DNA of 19,265 nucleotides from assembly GCA_021641225.1 (NCBI GenBank), contig JAJWXI010000004.1, forward strand, positions 1 through 19,265. Direction: 5' to 3'. Origin of the DNA: Collinsella aerofaciens. Lineage in GTDB: Bacteria; Actinomycetota; Coriobacteriia; Coriobacteriales; Coriobacteriaceae. Position 1 is the stretch's first letter, and the number at the start of each line of letters is the position of its first letter. The notes beneath the pieces were generated by a model. The model was not told the DNA's origin and did no database searches. It saw only the letters and a list, made by a program, of their open reading frames with translations. A program made the translations under genes and the position numbers. Below, piece by piece: positions 1-6,374 of this stretch.

Positions 1-854
1 CCCACAATGGTGTGGAGCTCATCGATGAACAGGATGACCTTGCCCTCAGACTTTTGCACTTCCTTGAGCACTGCCTTCAAGCGGTCCTCGAACTCGCCGC
101 GATACTTGGCGCCGGCGACCAGCGCGCTCATGTCGAGCTCGATGAGATCGCGGTCGCGCAGGGTGCTCGGCACGTCGCCGGCCACGATACGCTGGGCGAT
201 GCCCTCGACGATGGCCGTCTTGCCGACGCCCGGCTCGCCGATGAGCACGGGGTTGTTCTTGGTGCGGCGGGACAGGACCTGGATGGTGCGACGGATCTCG
301 TCGGTACGGCCGATGACCGGGTCGAGCTTGCCGGCGCGGGCGAGGTCGCAGATGTTGCGGCCGTACTGCTCCAGGGCCTCAAACTGCGTCTTGTCCTCGG
401 CAGACGTCACGCGGTCATCGCCACGCAGCTCCTCGTAGACCTGCTCGATGCGCTCCTTGGTAACGCCGGCGTCGCGCAGCACGCGGCCCGCCTCGCCCTT
501 GTCCTCGGCAAGCGCCATGAGCAGATGCTCGGTCACCACAAAGCTGTCGCCCATCTTGGTGGCCTTTTTCTCAGCCTTCTCGATGACGCGGACGAGCTCG
601 TTGGAAAGACCCATCTGCTGGCCCTCGCCCGAAACCTTGGGCGCATGGTCGATGGCATCCTGCGTGGAGCGCGCGAGCTGGGCGGGATCGGCGCCAATGC
701 GCTCGATGATCACGGAGATATTGCGCTCACCGGCACCGAGCAGAGCGGACAGCAGGTGGATCGGCTCCACCGCGCCGGCCTGCGCGTCGGCGGCCGTGCT
801 CATGGCGGTCTGCAGCGCCTCGCGCGACGTCATTGCTAGCTTATCGATTCTCAT
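1..854 (-). CDS. clpB: ATP-dependent chaperone ClpB, N-terminal part (3' end beyond window)
   Basis: AAA+ disaggregase that threads aggregated proteins through a hexameric ring and hands them to the DnaK system in the cytosol. Only the first 284 codons are present; the gene runs off the window at position 1. The translation starts MRIDKLAMTSREAL and shows the Clp N-terminal repeat domain (about residues 1-145), the linker with EQYGRNICDLARAGKLDPVIGR typical of ClpB/ClpC (about 162-183), a Walker A motif GEPGVGKT (about 206-213) and a Walker B motif ILFIDE at the edge. The ATG at 854 is preceded by an AAGAGAGGTG ribosome site. ClpB rather than ClpC is inferred from the N-domain and from the operator it shares with dnaK; the diagnostic middle domain lies outside the window. 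Confidence 0.93.
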   Translation of the reverse strand, partial: MRIDKLAMTSREALQTAMSTAADAQAGAVEPIHLLSALLGAGERNISVIIERIGADPAQLARSTQDAIDHAPKVSGEGQQMGLSNELVRVIEKAEKKATKMGDSFVVTEHLLMALAEDKGEAGRVLRDAGVTKERIEQVYEELRGDDRVTSAEDKTQFEALEQYGRNICDLARAGKLDPVIGRTDEIRRTIQVLSRRTKNNPVLIGEPGVGKTAIVEGIAQRIVAGDVPSTLRDRDLIELDMSALVAGAKYRGEFEDRLKAVLKEVQKSEGKVILFIDELHTIV

Positions 855-943
855 GGAATCACCTCTCTTGGGGTGGCCACCCTACGGGGCGGCTTCACGT
901 TGTTCGAGAAGTATTGTTGCCAGCTTTGTACGATCTTATACAC

Positions 944-970
944 AAATCTAAGTCTCTATATATAAGATTT
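944..970. promoter_or_regulatory. 27-bp dyad upstream of clpB, probable HspR operator
   Basis: The sequence runs AAATCT-A, then 13 bases, then AAGATTT, with matching ends AAATCT/AGATTT. It is almost the same as the dyad at 10296-10322 upstream of dnaK. Read on the minus strand it gives CTTATAT-N6-ACTTAGA, which resembles the actinobacterial HspR box CTTGAGT-N7-ACTCAAG but is more AT-rich. At clpB an extra half site ATCTTATA (933-940) pairs with TATAAGAT (961-968). The AT-rich block probably overlaps the clpB promoter, though I could not fix the -35 and -10 boxes. HspR binding is inferred. Confidence 0.65.
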
Positions 971-1030
971 TCTGAGTGATTGAAGGATAGGGCTGAGATT
1001 CGTCGGCGCGCCGCGGCCCCGGTGCCCGAA

Positions 1031-1089
1031 TGTCTCAATCTGTAACATCTAGCGGGCGTTTTCGAACCTAGATGTTACAGATCGAGACA
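1031..1089. repeat. Intergenic hairpin, family A (single copy)
   Basis: A 22-nt arm (1031-1052) starting TGTCTCAATCTGTAAC pairs with a 22-nt arm (1068-1089) ending GTTACAGATCGAGACA, with one mismatch and a 15-nt loop. The same family occurs three more times at 2773-2993. The copy is preceded by CGGCCCCGGTGCCC (1014-1027), which also precedes the first copy of the second cluster at 2756-2769 with the same 3-nt offset. Confidence 0.9.
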
Positions 1090-1094
1090 AACCG

Positions 1095-1131
1095 AACCAC
1101 CACAAAGGCGCCTGTCCCCATTGTGGTGGTT
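1095..1131. repeat. REP-like palindrome, family B
   Basis: Arms AACCACCACAA (1095-1105) and TTGTGGTGGTT (1121-1131) enclose a 15-nt centre AGGCGCCTGTCCCCA. It ends 7 nt beyond the stop codon of the gene at 1139-1810. The same element is at 2999-3035 in the same orientation and at 2718-2752 in the opposite orientation. It may act as a terminator-like structure for the minus-strand gene, but there is no good T tract. Confidence 0.88.
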
Positions 1132-1138
1132 GCGGCCT

Positions 1139-1810
1139 CTATTTACTTGACGAGCCCGTGCTTCCCGACTCGTCGCTCCAGGGCATCTCGTCTTCGAACA
1201 GCCACGTACGGGCAGACCCGCTATCACGCGCAGTCTGCGGGTCGGGCAAGCAGGTCTGCTCATATGCATCCTGGATACACTGATCCATAAAATCATTGAG
1301 CGCCGTCTGGTCGCCCTCCATGACATAGGCGGCATCGCCGTCCATGATGTAGATGCCTGGCCCCTCGTTGCCCTCGTAACCCGGATCGTACGAGACATCA
1401 CACAGTTTGGTGCCGCTCGTGGTATCCAACTCGATGGAAGAGCGGTATCCACCGACCATGTCGTTCGCCTTTGCCCGATAGGACGCATATCCGTACCAGC
1501 GCTTAAAGGTTTTACCCTTGAGTAACTCAGATGCTTTGTCGATCAGACCCTCATCCATGGTGTAGCGCATAGCTCCAAGCTGGATGAGCGGGTAATTACT
1601 AATCCCCAGCACCGCCGGCTGCTCATCGAAATCAACGGTAATCGCATCGGGCTTGGTATCGCCGGTCAGGAACTCAACAGATTGAGTTATGGGCTTGACC
1701 ACGGGCTCCGTCACCGCAGTTGGCAGAAACGACATGCCAACAACGCCCATGCCAATCACAGTGGCAACCAGCGCCAAAGCAATCAATCCAATACGGACAG
1801 AACGTCTCAC
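1139..1810 (-). CDS. Hypothetical single-pass membrane or exported protein
   Basis: Not recognised. With a GTG start at 1810 the product is 223 residues: a short basic N-terminus (RRSVR), one hydrophobic segment (about residues 6-29), then a soluble, probably extracellular domain rich in D, E, G and Y with a few cysteines, and a Ser/Gly-rich tail ending GSTGSSSK. The GTG is chosen because GCGAGGTG lies 7 nt upstream; an in-frame ATG at 1837 lacks a ribosome site and would add nine residues. It is divergent from the gene at 2010-2684, which has the same overall plan (anchor plus soluble domain) but no clear sequence similarity. The pair is visibly less GC-rich than clpB and the hydratase on either side, and repeat clusters lie on both outer sides, which suggests acquisition. 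Confidence 0.7.
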   Translation of the reverse strand: MRRSVRIGLIALALVATVIGMGVVGMSFLPTAVTEPVVKPITQSVEFLTGDTKPDAITVDFDEQPAVLGISNYPLIQLGAMRYTMDEGLIDKASELLKGKTFKRWYGYASYRAKANDMVGGYRSSIELDTTSGTKLCDVSYDPGYEGNEGPGIYIMDGDAAYVMEGDQTALNDFMDQCIQDAYEQTCLPDPQTARDSGSARTWLFEDEMPWSDESGSTGSSSK

Positions 1811-2009
1811 GGCAAAACACCTCGCAACATGACCCATGTCTGTTGAGCTAATGATACCGCCTACAGACAGTATTCAAGAAAGAGAGTCAGCCCTAACGAA
1901 TTCGATATTGTTGTTCTTGATCGTTATGGGGTTAGAATTGAATTGCTATCCGAGGATATTCATTTTTATCGTCTCGTCCTTGACAGCCCTTCGTCTCAAG
2001 GAGCGCAAT

Positions 2010-2684
2010 ATGAAGCAGCCTCAGCCTCGTTCCGCTGGCCGTAACGCCATCATCATTCTCGCTGTTTCCATCTTGATACTCTTCCTTATCGTCGTCGCGC
2101 CCTTTTCCCTTGGTATCGCCTCGCCCTTCGATCTATGCGGGATGGTCGACGCCGGTTCGCGCGCCGCCTCACTCTCCTTTATCTGCCGCGGCGTGTTCTA
2201 CGAAGAAATGATTCCCACCGGAATTTGGCAGTCAAAGTTACCGCTGCTCGGTCAGATTGATGGATGCTCTCCTCATTTCAGCCTTGAACCTCCGGCGGCG
2301 AACTGTCTGTTCGACGACCAGTCGCTTACCTCCGTAACCCTCGCCTATGACTACGCGCCAAACGCCAGCGAGCACCACATGAACCAAGTCCTCGACAAGC
2401 TGATTGAGCAGTGCGGACTCACCGACGAGATCGACCGATCCATCGATAACAACCAGAAGCTAAAGCGAACGGAGCTCCGCCGTATCGGAAAAATCAAAGG
2501 TCAAAGCAGAGCAGCCTACTGGCAAGCCTGGGCGATACGCGACAAGAGCGAATTCGGGCACAGCACCTATATGGTCACCGTCTACACCGAAGACGGAATC
2601 AAAGGCAACGTTGACGATCTCACCTCATCCAAACTCGGCATCCCCAAATCAACCAAACCCGCCAGCCCGGATGAAATCCTGTAG
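2010..2684 (+). CDS. Hypothetical single-pass membrane or exported protein
   Basis: Not recognised. The ATG at 2010 is chosen because AAGGAG sits 6 nt upstream; the reading frame is open further upstream to 1836 but that part is AT-rich and lacks a ribosome site. The product is 224 residues: a polar start MKQPQPRSAGRN, a strong hydrophobic helix (about residues 12-33) that could be an uncleaved anchor or signal peptide, then a soluble domain with several cysteines and a charged lysine/arginine-rich stretch in the second half. It is transcribed away from the gene at 1139-1810. A weak promoter candidate (TTGTTC, 16 nt, TAGAAT) lies around 1912-1940. The long 5' region 1838-2009 is very AT-rich for this genome, consistent with foreign origin. 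Confidence 0.72.
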   Translation: MKQPQPRSAGRNAIIILAVSILILFLIVVAPFSLGIASPFDLCGMVDAGSRAASLSFICRGVFYEEMIPTGIWQSKLPLLGQIDGCSPHFSLEPPAANCLFDDQSLTSVTLAYDYAPNASEHHMNQVLDKLIEQCGLTDEIDRSIDNNQKLKRTELRRIGKIKGQSRAAYWQAWAIRDKSEFGHSTYMVTVYTEDGIKGNVDDLTSSKLGIPKSTKPASPDEIL

Positions 2685-2717
2685 GGACGCTCATTAATAT
2701 GCACCTCAAGGGCACAC

Positions 2718-2752
2718 ACCACCACGAAGGGGACAGGCACCTTCGTGGTGGT
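2718..2752. repeat. REP-like palindrome, family B, inverted copy
   Basis: Perfect 13-bp arms ACCACCACGAAGG (2718-2730) and CCTTCGTGGTGGT (2740-2752) enclose GGACAGGCA. The core GGGGACAGGCACC is the reverse complement of GGTGCCTGTCCCC in the copy at 2999-3035, so the two family-B elements face each other across the family-A array. The G-to-A change in the left arm (CACGAAGG versus CACAAAGG) is matched in the right arm, a compensated change that keeps the stem. Confidence 0.88.
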
Positions 2753-2772
2753 TTTCGGCCCCGGTGCCCTAC

Positions 2773-2831
2773 TGTCTCGATCTGTAACATCTAGCGGTCA
2801 TTTTTGGGCCTAGGCGTTACAGATCGAGACA
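2773..2831. repeat. Family A hairpin, array unit 1
   Basis: Perfect 16-bp arms TGTCTCGATCTGTAAC (2773-2788) and GTTACAGATCGAGACA (2816-2831). The inner stem ATCTAG/CTAGGC is only partly paired. The distance between GTAAC and GTTAC is 27 nt, as in all four family members. The outer arms differ from units 2 and 3 at one position, which is a G here paired with C. Confidence 0.9.
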
Positions 2832-2855
2832 AAGGGGCTGGCAGCCGGCCGTTCA

Positions 2856-2910
2856 TCTCAATCTGTAACAGTTACTCGGCAAATAAGGGTCTACCTGTTA
2901 CAGATCGAGA
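2856..2910. repeat. Family A hairpin, array unit 2
   Basis: Arms TCTCAATCTGTAACAG (2856-2871) and CTGTTACAGATCGAGA (2895-2910) pair with one mismatch. The loop sequence is unrelated to units 1 and 3, but the GTAAC-to-GTTAC distance is again 27 nt. It starts exactly 81 nt after the equivalent base of unit 1 (2775). Confidence 0.9.
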
Positions 2911-2936
2911 CAAACCGCGGGCACCCCAGCCGAAAA

Positions 2937-2993
2937 TCTCAATCTGTAACACCAGGCCCGCTTTTAGCAACTCAGGTGTTACAGATTGAGACA
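2937..2993. repeat. Family A hairpin, array unit 3
   Basis: Perfect 17-bp arms TCTCAATCTGTAACACC (2937-2953) and GGTGTTACAGATTGAGA (2975-2991). The inner pair ACC/GGT differs from the inner pairs of the other units but is complementary. It starts exactly 81 nt after unit 2. The linker before it (2911-2936) is 26 nt, the same as the linker between units 1 and 2 (2830-2855); both linkers begin CAAA and are otherwise diverged. Confidence 0.9.
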
Positions 2994-2998
2994 ACCTG

Positions 2999-3035
2999 AA
3001 CCACCACAAAGGTGCCTGTCCCCATTGTGGTGGTT
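2999..3035. repeat. REP-like palindrome, family B
   Basis: Arms AACCACCACAA (2999-3009) and TTGTGGTGGTT (3025-3035) around a centre AGGTGCCTGTCCCCA. It is nearly identical to 1095-1131 and in the same orientation; it closes the right side of the array. Confidence 0.88.
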
Positions 3036-3047
3036 TTCGACAAAGAT

Positions 3048-3070
3048 GCCGCCCCAATAAAAGAGGCGGC
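3048..3070. repeat. Small GC hairpin
   Basis: GCCGCC (3048-3053) pairs with GGCGGC (3065-3070) around an AT-rich loop. It lies downstream of the hydratase on the minus strand and could contribute to transcription termination, but no T tract follows on that strand. Confidence 0.5.
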
Positions 3071-3132
3071 TTCAAGCAAGTCTATTTTTAGCGTCCCTCA
3101 AGACCCAACGAGAACGTCGCGGTAGCCCCTGC

Positions 3133-3188
3133 CACACCTTTCCCTCGGGCGACCCTCGCGAAGCGCGTGAGCACGAGGGAAAGGTGTG
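3133..3188 (-). terminator. Long hairpin just downstream of the hydratase gene
   Basis: Perfect 15-bp arms CACACCTTTCCCTCG (3133-3147) and CGAGGGAAAGGTGTG (3174-3188) with a 26-nt centre that can form a smaller inner hairpin (CTCGCG/CGCG-T-GAG). It begins 19 nt past the stop codon of the gene at 3208-5508. There is no T tract, so it could instead be an mRNA 3'-end stabiliser or an intergenic repeat. Confidence 0.5.
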
Positions 3189-3207
3189 TCCGGGGCGTAC
3201 AGCAGAG

Positions 3208-5508
3208 TTACTCGGCAGCGGCCTTGAACTTGTTGTAGTTGATCAGGCAGCCGGCCTTGACGATGGCGCGCTCCTCGGCCGTCATATCGGCGATATAGAG
3301 CTCAATCTGCTCAACCGCACCGCCGGCACGCACCACGTAGGCAGCGATGTTCTGCAGATCGCCGTCAAGCGCGGCGCGGATGCCCGGCACAAAGACGTAG
3401 TCGCCCACCTCAAAGTTAGGCTCGGCCTCCATCTGGAAGGGCACCATGCCCCAGTTCATCACGTTGGAGCGATAACGCTTGGTGGCGTACTCGTGAACGA
3501 TGTTGGCCAGACCGCCGATCACGCGCTGGCAGCTCGCGGCCTGCTCGCGGGCGGAGCCGTCGCCCGGCTTCTTGGCATAGAGCATGGAGCCGTACTCGGT
3601 CGCCTTGGCATCGGCCGCAACGCCCGCGCCGGTCAGTGCCTCAAACACACCGGCAAGCTCGGCATCGAGCGCGGCCAAGTCGCCCGCGGCCTCACCGGCA
3701 ACGCGGCGCTTCTCCACGGCGTCGACCTCCTTGGAGCGACCCACGTAGGCAGGGTCGCGGCGGCTGAGCGTAAACTCGGCCAGGCCCAGCGGGTTGGAGC
3801 GGAAGGAGCTCGTCTCGCCCGAGGGGATGAGCTCGTCGGTCGTGGTGACCGGGTCCATAATCTTGGAGCACACCTTAAGCAGAATGTCGTCGCCGAGCGG
3901 CTCCATCGCGGGCCACGGCTTGATGTTGGGGCCCTCGACCAGCTCGTCGGCAGGCTCAGCCTTGCCAAAGCCCCAGTACACGCGCTTCTTGTACGGCGCG
4001 TCGTCGAAGGTGTACTCGCAGGCCTCGTCCCAGGTCTCCTCGGGCAGGTCGGTTGCCGGCGTCAGGATGCCGCCGTTGGCCGCCGTCGCCGCAATGGAGC
4101 GGGCGTCCATCAGGGCCACGGCGCTCAGCTGGCCGTTGCCCGGCTTGGAACCCTCGCGGTTGGGGAAGTTGCGCGTGGTGTGGCGGATGGACAGGCCGTT
4201 GTTGGCAGGCGTGTCGCCGGCGCCAAAGCACGGGCCGCAGAACGCCGTGCGCACGATCGCACCGGCCTCCATGAGGTCGTAGATGTAGCCGCGGCGCGTG
4301 AGCTCGAGCGCCACGGGCTGGCTCGTGGGATAGACCGACAGCGAGAACTCGCCGCAGCCGGTGTTGGCGCCCTTGAGCACGCGGGCCGCCTGCACCACGG
4401 AGTCGTAGTTGCCGCCTGAGCAGCCGGCGATAACGCCCTGCTGCACGTGCAGCTTGCCGTCGACGATCTTGTCGAGCAGGCTAAAGTGCGTCTTACCCTC
4501 GCCGATCTTGGCAGCCTCGAGCTCGACCTCGTGCAAGATGTCCTCGAGGTTCTCGTTGAGCTCGTCAATCTCAAAGCCGTTGGAAGGATGGAACGGCAGC
4601 GCGATCATGGGTTTAATGCTCGACAGATCGACCTCGACACAGCCGTCGTAGTAGGCGACGTCGGCGGGCTTGAGCTCGCGATAGTCTTCGCCGCGGCCGT
4701 GCATGGTCAAAAACGCGTGCGTGTCCTCATCAGTTGCCCAAATGGAGGAGAGGCAGGTGGTCTCGGTGGTCATGACGTCGACGCCGTTGCGGTAGTCGGT
4801 CGTCATGCTCGCGATGCCAGGGCCCACGAACTCCATGACCTTATTCTTGACGTAGCCCTTGGCAAAGACGGCTCGGATGATGGCGAGCGCCACATCGTGC
4901 GGGCCGACGCCGGGGCGCGGAGCACCCGTCAGGTAGATGGCCACAACGCCGGGATAAGCGACGTCGTAGGTGTCGCGTAGCAGCTGCTTGGCCAGCTCGC
5001 CGCCGCCCTCGCCCACGGCCATGGTGCCCAAGGCGCCGTAGCGGGTGTGCGAGTCGGAACCCAGGATCATCTTGCCGCAACCGGCAAAGTTCTCACGCAT
5101 AAAGGAGTGGATGACCGCGATGTGGGGCGGAACGAAGATACCACCGTACTTTTTAGCAGCCGAGAGACCGAAGACGTGGTCGTCCTCGTTGATGGTACCG
5201 CCCACAGCGCACAGCGAGTTGTGGCAGTTGGTGAGCACGTAGGGCAGCGGGAACTGCTCCATGCCCGAAGCGCGCGCCGTCTGGATAATGCCGACGAAGG
5301 TGATGTCATGGCTCGCCATGGCGTCGAAGCGGATCTTGAGCGCCTCGGGGTCGCCTGACGTGTTATGTGCCTGGAGGATCGAATACGCGATGGTGCCGCG
5401 CTTGGCATCCTCGGGCGTCTGCGTAATACCACGCTCGGCAGCCTCGGCCGCAGGCACAACCTCGCTGCCGCCGCGCAGGTAGATGCCATCCTCGTACAGC
5501 TTGACCAT
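3208..5508 (-). CDS. Aconitase-family hydratase
   Basis: A [4Fe-4S] dehydratase of the aconitase superfamily, predicted to act on a citrate-like tricarboxylic acid in the cytosol. The 766-residue length fits single-chain aconitases and the YbhJ-type hydratases. Cluster ligands are visible as C363 (GCSGGNYDS) and C424/C427 (FCGPCFGAGD), with spacing close to that of mitochondrial aconitase. Other family features include GSDSHTRYGALGTMAVGEGG near residues 150-170 and a C-terminal swivel domain with SNVMNWGMVPF. The ATG at 5508 follows GGGAGA at a good distance; upstream extension to 5553 has no support. It is monocistronic here, with its own promoter at 5596-5624. Whether the substrate is citrate or another hydroxy-acid cannot be decided from sequence; the neighbours give no clue. 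Confidence 0.9.
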   Translation of the reverse strand: MVKLYEDGIYLRGGSEVVPAAEAAERGITQTPEDAKRGTIAYSILQAHNTSGDPEALKIRFDAMASHDITFVGIIQTARASGMEQFPLPYVLTNCHNSLCAVGGTINEDDHVFGLSAAKKYGGIFVPPHIAVIHSFMRENFAGCGKMILGSDSHTRYGALGTMAVGEGGGELAKQLLRDTYDVAYPGVVAIYLTGAPRPGVGPHDVALAIIRAVFAKGYVKNKVMEFVGPGIASMTTDYRNGVDVMTTETTCLSSIWATDEDTHAFLTMHGRGEDYRELKPADVAYYDGCVEVDLSSIKPMIALPFHPSNGFEIDELNENLEDILHEVELEAAKIGEGKTHFSLLDKIVDGKLHVQQGVIAGCSGGNYDSVVQAARVLKGANTGCGEFSLSVYPTSQPVALELTRRGYIYDLMEAGAIVRTAFCGPCFGAGDTPANNGLSIRHTTRNFPNREGSKPGNGQLSAVALMDARSIAATAANGGILTPATDLPEETWDEACEYTFDDAPYKKRVYWGFGKAEPADELVEGPNIKPWPAMEPLGDDILLKVCSKIMDPVTTTDELIPSGETSSFRSNPLGLAEFTLSRRDPAYVGRSKEVDAVEKRRVAGEAAGDLAALDAELAGVFEALTGAGVAADAKATEYGSMLYAKKPGDGSAREQAASCQRVIGGLANIVHEYATKRYRSNVMNWGMVPFQMEAEPNFEVGDYVFVPGIRAALDGDLQNIAAYVVRAGGAVEQIELYIADMTAEERAIVKAGCLINYNKFKAAAE

Positions 5509-5595
5509 ACTGTCTCCCACTCTGCCCGAAAAGCTCGGGCGCATAGCATACATTCGTTCAATATCGTGCCATAGAACAGTTGCGAGTGGGTTACG

Positions 5596-5626
5596 AATCT
5601 ACACGTTCACTTTATCTCAGTAAAGT
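5596..5626 (-). promoter_or_regulatory. Candidate promoter and overlapping dyad for the hydratase gene
   Basis: On the minus strand TTTACT (complement of 5619-5624) is followed after 17 bases by TAGATT (complement of 5596-5601), about 90 nt upstream of the start codon. A perfect dyad ACTTTA-TCTCAG-TAAAGT (5609-5626) covers the -35 box and part of the spacer, placing it well for a repressor site. The regulator is unknown. Confidence 0.5.
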
Positions 5627-5681
5627 AAAGGGCAAGCCCGGTGCGGGCCAGCAGATTTGGTGCAAGAGTGCCCCTTTCGAC

Positions 5682-5710
5682 TAGTCATTTAAGAACGTCC
5701 CCAATGACTA
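5682..5710. repeat. REP-like palindrome, family C
   Basis: Arms TAGTCATT (5682-5689) and AATGACTA (5703-5710) enclose TAAGAACGTCCCC. The centre resembles the centres of family B and of the element at 13923-13954 (AAG..C.GTCCC), although the arms are unrelated. Confidence 0.7.
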
Positions 5711-5746
5711 CCCATAACAACACCGATGTTTTGGCGCAGACAGCGA

Positions 5747-5845
5747 AAGCCCGCCAGAGCGAGCAAGGTGCCTTGAAACAAGGCGGCATTGACCTTCTGG
5801 TCATGCCGCCGAAGTTGAAAGGCAGATTGCCGCTCTGGCGGGCTT
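5747..5845. repeat. 99-nt long compound hairpin downstream of hspR
   Basis: Outer arms are a perfect 15-bp inverted repeat, AAGCCCGCCAGAGCG (5747-5761) and CGCTCTGGCGGGCTT (5831-5845). Inside, GCAAGGTGCCTT pairs with AAGGCAGATTGC (two mismatches), then AAGGCGGCAT-GACC pairs with GGTC-ATGCCGCC with one bulge, closing on a TTCT loop (5795-5798). Nearly the whole stretch folds into one rod. The short direct repeat CAGCG lies on both sides (5741-5745 and 5847-5851). It could be the terminator of the dnaK operon with an inserted arm, a structured RNA, or a MITE-like insertion. Confidence 0.8.
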
Positions 5846-5860
5846 GCAGCGTCGGCCGGT

Positions 5861-5882
5861 CCGCCGTTCGGCAGAACGGCGG
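5861..5882 (-). terminator. Hairpin just after hspR
   Basis: Perfect arms CCGCCGTT (5861-5868) and AACGGCGG (5875-5882) around a 6-nt loop, starting four bases after the hspR stop codon. There is no T tract; with the 5747-5845 rod further downstream it probably marks the 3' end of the dnaK operon transcript. Confidence 0.5.
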
Positions 5883-5885
5883 AAC

Positions 5886-6302
5886 CTAGAGATCCCCTCC
5901 GGCGCCCAGCAGTTTGCGCATGACTTGTTCGGGGTTGACTGAGCCGTCGCGCGGGGCCAGGGCGGTGATCTTCTTCTGCATCTTGTACTCGTGCAGCTCT
6001 TCCTCGAGCTGGCGCACGCGGGCGCGGAGCTTCTCGTTCTCGCGCTCGCGCTCCTCGGCACGCTCCTTCATATCGAGGATGCGCACCACGCCGGCAAGGT
6101 TGATGCCCTCGTCGGTGAGCTGGTTGATGAGCTCCAGGCGCTCGATATCGGCACGCGAATACAGACGCGTGTTGCCGCCCGAGCGCTGGGGGTTCACCAA
6201 GCCCTTGGACTCGTAGACGCGCAGGGTCTGCGGGTGCATGCCGGTCAGCTCGGCCGCCACGCTGATCATGTACAGCGGTTTGTTCCTATTGTCCTCGGCC
6301 AT
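5886..6302 (-). CDS. hspR: Heat-shock repressor HspR (MerR family)
   Basis: DNA-binding repressor of heat-shock genes; in actinobacteria it works with DnaK as co-repressor, so that titration of DnaK by unfolded protein induces the regulon. The 138-residue product has the MerR-type winged helix at the N-terminus, with the HspR-like stretch ISVAAELTGMHPQTLRVYESKGLVNPQRSGGNTRLYS (residues 13-50, shown here only for family recognition by its key words MHPQTLR and GGNTRLYS), followed by a charged coiled coil (about residues 78-115). It is the last gene of dnaK-grpE-dnaJ-hspR, 72 nt after dnaJ. The start ATG at 6302 is preceded by AGG at short distance. Likely targets are the matching dyads upstream of dnaK and clpB, giving autoregulation. 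Confidence 0.92.
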   Translation of the reverse strand: MAEDNRNKPLYMISVAAELTGMHPQTLRVYESKGLVNPQRSGGNTRLYSRADIERLELINQLTDEGINLAGVVRILDMKERAEERERENEKLRARVRQLEEELHEYKMQKKITALAPRDGSVNPEQVMRKLLGAGGDL

Positions 6303-6374
6303 GCTACCTGACCCCTTTCCGTCTCGTTATCGTCCATCATAAGCCCGCGGGCGTGGGCGTGCGCCGCGACCGCC

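Noticed and set aside
2775..2991. CRISPR array
   Set aside because: Regular spacing is suggestive, but the 14-nt arms alternate in orientation, repeats are too short, only three units exist and no cas genes are near.
3184..4419. 411-residue open frame on the plus strand
   Set aside because: Antisense shadow of the hydratase gene; no ribosome site and no recognisable domain.
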